NCBI GenBank assembly: GCA_030248135.1
Contig: JASANC010001067.1
Coordinates: forward strand, 90,617 to 154,616
Origin: Theristus sp. LFF4_11
Taxonomy: Eukaryota > Nematoda > Chromadorea > Monhysterida > Xyalidae
DNA: 64,000 bases
Direction: 5' to 3'
Shown here: positions 13,501 through 23,535 of the stretch, piece by piece
How the letters are laid out: each line of letters opens with the position of its first letter
How positions within the stretch are numbered: position 1 is the stretch's first letter
Notes under the pieces: model-generated
Database searches by the model: none
Told to the model about the DNA's origin: nothing
The model's input: the letters and a program-made list of their open reading frames with translations, nothing else
Translations under genes and position numbers: made by a program

Positions 13501-16500
13501 TTTGTGCAAACCAGTGTCAGCGATCTAAAGTCTGATCGTTATTTTAGTGGTTTTAGAGGTCGCTAAATGCTAGAAAAAAGCAAATGTGAAAGTTTAATTT
13601 GTCTACAATGTACGAGGATTGCCACTTGCAACCGAACTAAAGAATAAACGGCGCAAAAATATGACTCTTATGTACTTGTATCCGTGTGTACCACATCAGA
13701 GACTTGAAAAGCGTTGTCGAGCCAAGTCTTTCACTGCTTACACAAGGCCATATTCCTCCTTTTATATGCGTCTCCCGCATTTTTAGATAATATTCTGACT
13801 TTTACATAAGCCCCAAAGGTCGGACCAAAATCACAATATCTAAAAATGCGTGAGACGCATATAAAAGAAGGAATATGGCCTTGTGTAAGCAGTGAAAGAC
13901 TTGGCTCGACAACGTTTTTTAGTTTTTTTGTGGGGTTATACGGGAGTGTTATTATAAAGGGTTTTTTTTTTTGGGGTTTTTTTTTTTGTGGGAGACAAAT
14001 GACCTTTCACATTTGCGGATTTCGGGCATTTAGCGACCACTAAAACTACTAAAATAACAATCAGACTTTAGCTCGCTGACACTGGTTTGTTCAGGACAAA
14101 TTGTATCGCAGAAGCATTGCGGAACGCAAGGTCTCCTGTGGCAAAGGCAATGACTCACGGGACAGACGGTTTATCCTGCCACACTAGTTGAAGGTGACAC
14201 CGGTAAAAAAGGTGAAAATCAACGGAAGACAACTCCTTTTTGTCACTGGTGCTGGTGTGTACACAGCGGTGCGTACGTTAACAACAACGAAAAAGCTACA
14301 TGCAACAATGTTTTGCAATCTCTAATTTTTCTGTTTTTGCACAGAATTTACAGAATTTCGCACATGGCGTGATTTTAGATTAAATCGAAGAGAACAATTA
14401 AAAAATAACTTCAAAGTTTTACGCTTTTCAGCAAAACGAAAACGAAAACGAAAACCTTCGGATTCGCTGCCCTCCGGGGATATAGCGACCGCAGGCCACC
14501 GAAACCGAAATCGGGCTAAGATCACTGGTGCCCCCAGGACAGAGCGGGGCTTAGAGGCTGCCCCCCTCACATGCCGAGGGTATTGGTTCCACGGGATGGT
14601 GAGCCGTCCATTCCCCAATCCCACCGGAGTTTGGTACCTTCGGGTTTCCGGAATCGGTGGGGGGCGTGCTTCAACAAAAAAAAAACAAACGCGGCGCAAA
14701 AATATGACCCTTATGTACTTGTATCCGTGTGTACCACATCAGAGACTTGAAAAGCGTTGTCGAGCCAAGTCTTTCACTGCTTACACAAGGCCATATTCCT
14801 TCTTTTATATGCGTCTCACGCATTTTTAGATAATATTCTGACTTTTACATAAGCCCCGAAGGTCGGACCAAAATCACAATTCGTTGGTCACACATTCTTC
14901 TAAACCCCGGTCAACTCAGGTTTTTCATTTTTCGTTTTTTAGGCCGATTTCTCCTATGCCATTTCTACGGCCGATTCCCCAAAATCGTCACGATTCAGTA
15001 CCTAGAATCGCTCACAAAAGAAAAACTGACCCAAAAGCCGTGATCGGCGTAATGAATTACCATGGAAAACACCGTTTTCTTGTTTTTCATTTCTGGACCG
15101 GTTTCGCTAAATTCCACGGCCGATTCACCATAAATCGTCACGATTCAGTATCTAGAGTTGCTCATACAAGAAAACTAACCCAAAATCCGTGATCAGCACA
15201 TTGAATTACCCTGGAAAAACCGTTTTCTCGTTTTTCATTTCTGGACCGATTTCGCCAATTTCCACGGCCGATTCGCCCGAAATCGTCACGATTCAGTATC
15301 TAAAGTTGCTCACATAAGAAAACTAACCCAAAATTCGTGATCAGCGGATTGAATTACCCTGGAAAACACCCTTTTCTTGTTTTTCGTTCCTGGACCAATT
15401 TCGCCAACTTCCACGGCCGATTCGCCCGAAATCGTCACGATTCAGCATCTAGAATTGCTCACGTAAGAAAACTAACCCAAAATTCGTGATCAGCGCATTG
15501 AATTACCCTGGAAAACACCCTTTTCTTGTTTTTCGTTTCTGGACCGATTTCGCCAACTTCCACGGCCGATTCGCCCGAAATCGTCACGATTCAGCATCTA
15601 GAGTTGCTCACGTAAGAAAACTAACCCAAAATCCGTGATCAGCGCATTGAATTACCCTGGAAAACACCCTTTTCTTGTTTTTCGTTTCTGGACCGATTTC
15701 GCCAACTTCCACGGCCGATTCGCCCGAAATCGTCACGATTCAACATCTAGAGTTGCTCACGTAAGAAAACTAACCCAAAATCCGTGATCAGCGCATTGAA
15801 TTACCCTGGAAAACACCATTTTCTTGTTTTTCGTTTCTGGACCGATTTCGCCAACTTCCACGCCCGATTCGCCCGAAATCGTCACGATTCAGCGTCTAGA
15901 GTTGCTCACGTAAGAAAACTAACCCAAATTTTGTTATAAGCGCATTGAAATACCCTGGAAAACACCCTTTTCTTGTTTTTCGTTTCTGGACCGATTTCGC
16001 CAACTTCCACGGCCGATTCGCCCGAAATCGTCACGATTCAGCATCTAGAGTTGCTCACGTAAGAAAACTAACCCAAAATCCGTGATCAGCGCATTGAATT
16101 ACCCTGGAAAACACGCTTTTCTTGTTTTTCGTTTCTGGACCGATTTCGCCAACTTCCACGCCCGATTCGCCCGAAATCGTCACGATTCAGCGTCTAGAGT
16201 TGCTCACGTAAGAAAACTAACCCAAAATTCGTGATCAGCGCATTGAATTACCCTGGAAAACACCCTTTTCTTGTTTTTCGTTTCTGGACCGATTTCGCCA
16301 ACTTCCACGGCCGATTCGCCCGAAATCGTCACGATTCAGCATCTAGAGTTGCTCACGTAAGAAAACTAACCCAAAATTCGTGATCAGCGCATTGAATTAC
16401 CCTGGAAAACACCCTTTTCTTGTTTTTCGTTTCTGGACCGATTTCGCCAATTTCCACGGCCGATTCGCCCGAAATCGTCACGATTCAGCATCTAGAGTTG

Positions 16501-19500
16501 CTCGCGTAAGAAAACTAACCCAAAATTCGTGATCAGCGCATTGAATTACCCTGGAAAACACCCTTTTCTTGTTTTTCGTTTCTGGACCGATTTCGCCAAC
16601 TTCCACGGCCGATTCGCCCGAAATCGTCACGATTCAGCATCTAGAGTTGCTCACGTAAGAAAACTATCCCAAAATCCGTGATCAGCGTATTGAATTCCTA
16701 CGGACTAAACATTTCTGCTATTTTTCGTAGCTCAGACAAAATTTGTAAGACTGAAAAAATGATACCCAGTCAAAATGCTACGAATTTTCAAAAAATGCAC
16801 AATTTTGACCCAAATAATGCCCGGGCAAAAAATAAACTAAATTTTCAGAATCTACGGATGAATTTACCCGAGGAAAAATTCTTGTTCAACTGTGAAAGTG
16901 TCCCAGCTAAAAATTGAAAGGGCGAACACTTAAAACCAGGTGACAACCCTGCGAACTTTCAAAAAAGCCCAATTTTTACCCCAAAAAGGGGTCGGGGCAA
17001 AAAATTAACTCATTTTTCCAAATCTACGGATGAAATTACCCTAGGAAACATTTTTCTTCAACTGTGAACGTGTCCCAGCTAAAAATTGAAAGGGCGAACA
17101 CTTGAAACCCGGTGAAAACGCTGCGAACTTTTAAAAATGCCCAAATTTTTACCCAAAAAAGTGGTCGGGGCAAAAAATTAACCCATTTTTCCAAATCTAC
17201 GGATGAAATTACCCCAGGAAACATTCTTGCTAGACTGTGAACGTGTCGCAGGTAAAAACTGAAAGCGCGAACACATGTTGATGACATACCGGAAAAAAAA
17301 AGAGATAGAAAAATAAGTAACACTGTTTTCAGAATAGGTTTTTCGTGTCTACAGCGTATGAAAAGTAGTCGGATAAAAATTTTTTCGCGGCTCCAAGCAC
17401 AACTTTGGGTGTTCGTTTCGTGTGCACAGAACCAAGTTTGTGGCTTATACTATGCTCGCTGGAGGAAGCGAGCAAATTTGAAAAACGCGCGCGAGAGGAT
17501 AACGGCTCATATAATGCGTGATGCGCTGTCCGCTCGCTGACGCTCGCTCGCGCATCCGCATGATAGTGCATTTCTGCACCGCTTGCGCGCATATTACACA
17601 CACTATGCATGATGGATAGACAAATGAATGGTTGGATGGATGGATGGATGGATGGATGGATGGATTGATGGAGATATGGATGGATGGATGAATGGGGTGG
17701 GATAGATGGATGGATGGATGGATAGATAGATGGATGGGATGGGATGGGATGGATGGATGGATGGATGGATGGATGTGATGGGATGGGATGGATGGATGGA
17801 TGGATGGATGGAAGGATGGATGGATGGAAGGATGGATGGATGGATGGATGGATGGATGGATGGATGGATGGATGGATGGATGGAAGGATGGATGGATGGA
17901 TGGATGGATGGATGGATGGATGGATGGATGGATGGATGGATGGATGGATGGATGGATGGATGGATGGATGGATGGATGGATGGATGGATGGATGGATGGA
18001 TGGATGGATGGATGGATGGATGGATGGATGGATGGATGGATGGATGGAATGGATGGGATGGATCGATGGTCGACGGATCGATGGATTGACGGAGAACGCA
18101 GCCAATTGGCGGATCGCCCATGTTCAACAGTGTGACTACTGTGTACGTACTGGCTTGGCACAGATACAGATGTTTATCGTTGCAGTTCATCTCAGAGTAG
18201 CGACCACCGAGGCCAATCGCCAGCGTGGCACAGTCTCCCCACGGGCACATGGTACAATCCGGGTCACAGCAACAGCAAGTCCATTCGTCGACAGTGGCGG
18301 CGCCTATTGCTGGTTGGCCGACATCGTATAACCAGTTGTTCGTTTTGTCGTCCCTATGGAACATACGTTTTTGTTTGCTGTAACCGATGGTCGGGGTGTA
18401 CGCCCTCTGTTTTGCATGCTGAGTTCATGACAAAAAGCATGTGGATGATCGCGGTGTAATCGAAAAAACGCCAAGAAAAGCAAGGTACAAGTAAAAAAAC
18501 AGTTTTCATTTGACACTCTGATAAAACTTGCGTAACATTTGACTTATAAACAGCACATCCGCGCAAAAAAGTCGGTATTTCTTACTGCCAGGTTTCGATG
18601 GTGCGAGCCGTTTGCCTTTCCATGTGAATCCAAACGTGATCAACGTACTGATAGCCGTTCTTATTTAACTAAAAATACATTTCATTCACAAAACATTCAG
18701 CACTTTTTTTGAAATTCGAGCGTCAAGTTCTTTATGTGGTGTTTTTATTGCATCGCGATTTGTCAGTATCTGCGGTGACTAGCAAAAAAGTTCACTAGTG
18801 CTATTGCGCGCAACTGTGCAACCCACTGAGGCCTCAAGAATGAAAGGGGTGTGCACTGAAATATAAAACAACGCACATATGACGTCATTTAGATGCGACA
18901 GTTTTGAATAAATCTACAATATTCTGCATATCGACAGTGCACTTACCATCCAGATGTCAACTGCAGTTCGAATTCCCGCCGACCTTAGTAGTGCCAGTTG
19001 CCCGTTCGGTACCTTTGCCGCACAGCGCGAGCCGGCATCGCTCTAAAGCAGCACAAGAGAAACTGTGTTGCAAAAAAGTACGATTTCTGGAGTCTGCGTT
19101 AGTTACCTGGTAGACGTTAAAGGTGATAACACTGAGACAGAGGTGCATAGGCGCTTACTGACAGAGAAAACTTGATGGGCGCCCAACTCGACGGCGTTCT
19201 GTACGCTTTTCTGGGTTAGCCCTGACTAAAAAACATCGCCTAAAAGCCCAGCAACAACAACAACAGCTGAGAATTATTGAACCCAAGGTTGGGTGGGAGT
19301 ATTTTTCCTGGAAATTCCTGATTATCAGGCGACGTGTGTGTGTGTTTGTTTAGGCAATTTCACTCAAACAATCGAGCGTTTTTTCTCAGAACATTCGTTT
19401 GAGTTTCCGCTTGAAAGATCATCAGTTTTATTGTATTTTCTATTGAATAGAAACAGGAAACGTAAAAACCATATAAGAACCAGTGACTCCAATTAGTTTT

Positions 19501-19777
19501 TGAGAAAGGAGCCAGATTCTTTAACGGTGTCAAACGCCAGCTTGTGCTTCTACATACATGTATGTATTCTTTTGTACATATGTGTTTTCAACGAAAGTTT
19601 TTGGGTTGCTGGCCTTCTTCAAAACAAACAAACTCTCCTTGCTAAGGGTAACGTGGTCCATTGTGTTGGTGTAGGCAGGCGCGTAAACACAAGGATGACT
19701 CGCGTATGATTGAGAACTGTCGTATCGATGCCATCCGGCAATCAATGGACACGGGTTCAGCGCAAAATACAGTCCAA
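7577..19777 (-). CDS. C-type lectin / cysteine-module / EGF protein (5' end missing)
   Basis: Eight minus-strand exons join in frame: 19653-19777, 18947-19042, 18151-18406, 12448-12519, 12164-12235, 8892-8957, 7848-7916, and 7577 to 7728 or 7746. The first three form one C-type lectin domain: [10 protein letters not shown] near the start, [11 protein letters not shown] in the middle, and W..., GDCATLAIG and C...YLCQ at the end. The next four each carry one C-x4-C-x6/7-C-x4-7-C module. The last exon is an EGF-like domain ([19 protein letters not shown]) and then a stop. The first exon starts in phase 1 with no signal peptide, so at least one upstream exon is missing. A secreted or surface carbohydrate-binding role fits the domains; the calcium-site motifs EPN/QPD are not visible, so sugar binding is uncertain. 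The longest intron holds composite repeat copy 1 and an ATGG tract. More modules could hide in it. Confidence 0.72.
8289..8762. repeat. G-tract MITE, copy 2
   Basis: A 474-bp copy with the TACCGTATTACC end at the left and GTAATACGGTA at the right. Internal G runs and CCCATGGG palindromes are kept. It lies between two module exons of the lectin gene. Confidence 0.8.
9262..9527. repeat. TACCGTAAAGTCTTGCATATAAGG-type MITE, copy 1
   Basis: A 266-bp element with near-perfect inverted ends (TACCGTAAAGTCTTGCATAT / ATATGCAAGACTTTACGGTA) and repeated internal CTCCCACTTATAAG motifs. It is intronic in the lectin gene. Related copies lie at 30580, 42463 (partial) and 52445 (one end decayed). Confidence 0.8.
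10021..11170. mobile_element. Mariner-like element, decayed, with a nested MITE
   Basis: The left end TACAGGGTGAGCCAAAAAGG is clear; the right end (CCTTTTTTGTTCACCCTGA) is degraded. Internal blocks match the other mariner copies. The G-tract MITE at 10466-10918 is inserted in it, so the mariner is the older of the two. Confidence 0.65.
10466..10918. repeat. G-tract MITE, copy 3, nested in the mariner relic
   Basis: The ends are TACCGTTACTTCCAATAA (diverged) and GGGGGTAATACGGTA. Internal structure is as in the other copies. Its position inside the mariner relic dates it as a later insertion. Confidence 0.75.
11378..11547. repeat. CAACGACAACAACAGCGA minisatellite
   Basis: About 5.5 copies of a 30-bp unit built from CAACGA and CAACAG triplet pairs. 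The repeats are open in several frames on both strands, giving Thr-, Gln/Arg-, Val- or Leu/Ser-rich shadows that should not be read as proteins. Confidence 0.85.
11640..11720. repeat. 81-bp hairpin MITE, copy 1
   Basis: A near-perfect inverted repeat: GGCGCATTCATGAAGAAGTA pairs with the right arm ending TACTGCTTCATGAATGCGCC, around a short loop. Other copies are at 37863, 50889 and 58562. A transcript through it would fold into a long hairpin. Confidence 0.8.
12755..13791. mobile_element. Element A, copy A1 (long inverted ends)
   Basis: A 1037-bp element bounded by inverted repeats of about 150 bp, starting ATTATCTAAAAATGCGGG. Each end has a TATAAAAG box and a potential stem (AGACTTG with CAAGTCT). 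A smaller MITE with TACAG.ATGGCCGA ends (about 13007-13276) is nested inside. Other copies: 13836-14834, 19833-20867, 49365-50394. Confidence 0.75.
13836..14834. mobile_element. Element A, copy A2
   Basis: A diverged copy of element A (ATGCGTGAGACGCAT in place of ATGCGGGAGACGCAT at both ends). Its interior is partly replaced by an unrelated ~245-bp repeat at about 14440-14690. Confidence 0.7.
14440..14690. repeat. ~245-bp dispersed repeat, copy 1
   Basis: It matches 32080-32330 in inverted orientation, sharing GAGCCGTCC, TCCACGGGATGGTGAGCC and GGTACCTTCGGG blocks. It is more GC-rich than its surroundings. The class is unknown and it has no coding capacity. Confidence 0.6.
14925..16680 (+). 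repeat. 149-bp satellite array S1
   Basis: About 11.7 tandem units. Spacing between CACGGCCGATTCGCCCG motifs was measured at 149 bp for three consecutive units. Units carry ATCGTCACGATTCAG, TCTAGAGTTGCTCACG and GTGATCAGCGCATTG. The middle units are almost identical and the left-edge units more diverged. Confidence 0.88.
17616..18057. repeat. (GGAT)n microsatellite, ~440 bp
   Basis: Nearly pure GGAT/ATGG repeat with a few interruptions. It is open in all frames on both strands, producing MDGW and HPSI repeat shadows of up to about 250 residues that are not genes. It sits about 95 bp from the third lectin exon, in the intron downstream of it. Confidence 0.92.
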
Positions 19778-20939
19778 CTGAAATATGCATTCGGCATAAA
19801 GTCTACTACACAGCAGCACAACCAGATAAATAATTATCTAAAAATGCGGGAGACGCATATAAAAGGAGGAATATGGCCTTGTGTAAGCAGTGAAAGACTT
19901 GGCTCGACAACGCTTTTCAAGTCTCTGATGTGGTACACACGGATACAAGTACATAAGAGTCATATTTTTGCGCCGCGTTTGTTGTTTAAAAGCTTGCTGA
20001 AAAGCGTAAAAACTTTGAAGTTATCTAGATATTTTTGAATTGTCCTCTTCAGTTTAGTCTAAAATCACATCATGTGCGAAATTCTGTACAGCATGGCCGA
20101 ATAAATGAGGCAGTCCATCAAGGCGGGATTAGTCGCTGACTAGGAGTTGTCTTTTTCAAAAATGCCAACATAATTTCCAATCATGTGTGCAAGGGAGAAA
20201 GAATGAACAGAATAATACGGATAATCCATTAGTTTAAAAAAACGCGTCAAATTTGGCATACAATTTGGCTTCTGAACTTCTTTTTCTTTCATTCAAAATT
20301 CGCGCGCTCCTTGCACCCTGAAAAAACTGCCATGTTTAATCGGCTATACTGTAAATTCTGTGCAAAAAAACAGAAACATCAGAGATTGCAAAACATTGCT
20401 GCATGTAGCTTTATCGTTTGTTGCTGACGTACGCACCGCTGTGCATACAGCAGCACCAGTGCAAAAAGTGTTGTCTTCCGTTGATTTTTACCCTTTTTAC
20501 CAAACTCTTGTGACAGGATAAACCGGTGAGTCATTGCCACAGAAGGAGACCTTGCGTTCCCAATGCCTCTGCGATACACTTTGTGCAAACCGTCAGCGAT
20601 CTAAAGTCTGATTGTTATTTTAGTGGTTTTAGAGGTCGCTAAATGCTAGAAAAAAGCAAATGTGAAAGTTTCATTTGTCTACAATGTACGAGGGTTGCCA
20701 CTTGCAACCGAAATAAAAAATAAACGGCGCAAAAATATGACTCTTATGTACTTGTATCCGTGTGTACCACATCAGAGACTTGAAAAGCGTTGTCGAGCCA
20801 AGTCTTTCACTGCTTACACAAGGCCATATTCCTCCTTTTATATGCGTCTCCCGCATTTTTAGATAATATTCTGACTTTTACATAAGCCCCAAAGGTCGGA
20901 CCAAACTTACAATACGTTGGTCACACATTCTTCTAAACC

Positions 20940-22488
20940 CCGGACAACTCAGGTTTTTCATTTTTCGTTTTTAGGCCAATTTCGTCTATGTTATTTTTAC
21001 GGCCGATTCGCCCAAAATCGTCACGATTCAGTACCTAGAATGGCTCACATAAGAAAACTGACCCAAAAGCCGTGATCGGCGCAACGAATTACCATGGAAA
21101 ACACCGATTTCTTGTTTTTCATTTCTGGACCGGTTTCACTAAATTCCACGGCCGATTCGCCCGAAATCGTCACGATTCGGTATCTAGAGTTGCTCACATG
21201 AAAAAACTAACATAAAATCCGTGATCAGTGTATTAAATTACCATGGAAAACACCGTTTTTTGTTTTTCATTTCTGGACCGATTTCGCCAATTTCCACGGC
21301 CGATTCGCCCGAAATCTTCACGATTCGGTATCTAGAATTGCTCACATAAAAAACTAACCCAAAATCCGTGATCAGTGCATTGAATTACCATGGAAAACGC
21401 CGTTTTCTTTTTTTTCATTTCTGGACCGATTTCGCTGAAGTCCACGACCGATTCGCCCGAAATCATCACGATTCGGTAACTAGAGTTGCTCGCTTGAAAA
21501 AACTAACACAAAATCCGTGATCAGTGTGTTTAATTACCATGGAAAACACCGTTTTTTTGTTTTTCATTTCTGGACCGATTTCGCCAATTTCCACAGCCGA
21601 TTCGCCCGAAATCGTCACGATTCGGTATCTAGACTTGCTCACATAAAAAACTAACCCAAAATCCGTGATCAGCGCATTGAATTACCCTGGAAAACACCCT
21701 TTTCTTATTTTTCGTTTCTGGACCGATTTCGCCAATTTCCACGGCCGATTCGCCCGAAATCGTCACGGTTCAGCATCTAGAGTAGCTCACGTAAGAAAAC
21801 TAACCAAAATCCGTGATCACCGCATTGAATTACCCTGGAAAACACCTTTTTCTCGTTTTTCGTTTCCGGACCGATTTCGCCAATTTCCACGACCGATTCG
21901 CCCGAAATCGTCACGATTCAGTATCTAGAGTTGCTCACATAAGAAAACTAATCCAAAATCCGTGATCAGCGCATTGAATTACCATGGAAAACACCCTTTT
22001 CTTGTTTTTCGTTTCTGGACCGATTTCGCCAATTTCCACGGCCGATTAACCCGAAATCGTCACGATTCAGCATCTAGAGTTGCTCACAAAAGAAAACTAA
22101 CCCAAAATCCGTGATCAGCGCATTGAATTACACTGGAAAACATAGTTTTCTTGTTTTTTCATTTCTGGACCGATTTCGCCGATTTCCACGGCCGATTCGC
22201 CCGACATCGTCACGATTCAGCATCTAGAGTTGCTTGCATAAAAAACTAACCCAAAATTCGTGATCAGCGCATTGAATTACCCTGGAAAACACCCTTTTCT
22301 TGTTTTTCGTTTCTGGACCGATTTCGCCAATTTCGACGGCCGATTCGCCCGAAATCGTCACGATTCAGCATCTAGAGTTGCTCACGTAAGAAAACTAACC
22401 CAAAATTCGTGATCAGCGCATTGAATTACCCTGGAAAACACCCTTTTCTTATTTTTCGTTTCTGGACCGATTTCGCCAATTTCCACGG
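20940..22488 (+). repeat. 149-bp satellite array S2, left part
   Basis: About ten units, more variable than S1. The array resumes in register at 26481 after the LTR insertion. A variant unit reading GAGTAGCTCACG appears on both sides of the insertion. Confidence 0.85.
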
Positions 22489-23177
22489 TAAAGTGTTATT
22501 TGGAGGTCGGAGTTAAGGTGGATCGGTACCTGTTCTGGGTGTAGGGCTTCTACACACCACTAAGGCCAAGTTCAATGATAAAAGACCGAGTTCACTTGTA
22601 TAAGACTGAGTTCACTGGTATAAGACTAAATTTCAAACTGATTCCCGAACCTTAAGATCTATCTGAATACCTTTTAACTGATTCTCCATGGTGGGCTACA
22701 CGAGACTGACTTTCAAACAACTAAACCAAGATTGCTACCGAAACTACCACGAATGCCGAATGCCGAATGCGAACCGTAAGAGTCAAAGATTCATCGCTTT
22801 ATATAGGCGCTCAGTTGTTTACGTAGGTGTTGTTGTTGTTATTGAAAAGGGAGACCATTGTTCAGTGACAAACACTAGTTGCATGTTATAATTGTGAGCA
22901 CTATTTTTACATTCAAGTGATGGTGTTTAGAGCGTTCATAATAGTGGAGGCTATATGGTTAAGACGATAGTGAACACAAATAATAGCGAAGGCTATAGAA
23001 TCAAAGCGATAGTGCATGCGAATAATAGTAACAGCTATAAAGTTAAAGCGATAGTAGAAAGCACTATTAGCGGTCTATAGTGTCAGCGCTATATCGTGGA
23101 AGAATGACACAAATCAGTTGAGCAAGCAATGCAATAAGTAAAAACGGTTATCTTTAAATTAACTCAACTATACTATA
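22489..23177 (-). repeat. 3' LTR (689 bp)
   Basis: Same length as the right-hand LTR. Differences noted: GGAGG/GGGGG near the left edge, GAGTTCAC/GAGTTAAC, and GATTCTCC/GATTGTCC. The short open frame inside both LTRs (near 22688 and 25985) is identical between them and is probably not a gene. Confidence 0.88.
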
Positions 23178-23535
23178 CGCTCATTCTCAATTAGACTTGT
23201 CCTCAAGTCTGAAGGATCGAGGGGATGATTGGAAACACAGAAAACGAAAACGAGCAACTAAATCTCAATATTTTTTTGACGCGAGACAATGGTCACACAA
23301 ATTCTTCGTTTCAAAATTGTTCTAAATTCACATCGATATCAAATATCAAATAACTGTCACCCACGCTCATTCTCAATTAAAACTTGACCTCAAGTTTCGC
23401 AGATACACGAAGAAAATCAAAAAGAAAGACAACAACAAAGCAACTGTAACATAACATGACAAAAACATTTCAAACAGGTTGAGAGAACGGACATCTTTTT
23501 TTAGCACCCGATTTCTGACATACTTATTTTTTTGC

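Larger units (their letters stand above)
12755..17573 (+). mobile_element. Composite satellite-bearing unit, copy 1
   Basis: Ordered parts: terminal element A1 (12755-13791), a second element A2 (13836-14834), a leader (about 14835-14925), a 149-bp satellite array (about 14925-16680), ~172-bp repeats (about 16690-17310), and an end module (about 17310-17573) finishing at the motif GCGCATCCGCATGAT. The same order recurs in three other places. It lies inside an intron of the lectin gene. This copy alone has two A elements in tandem. No transposase is visible, so the mode of spread is unknown. Confidence 0.7.

Noticed and set aside
17603..18364. Long open frames of HPSI or MDGW repeats on both strands (up to ~258 codons)
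   Set aside because: They are translations of the (GGAT)n microsatellite; the same DNA is open in several frames. Only the lectin exon 18151-18406 at the edge is real.
22688..22891. 67-codon frame in the left LTR (and its twin at 25985)
   Set aside because: Antisense to the element and identical only because the LTRs are identical; no sign of selection.
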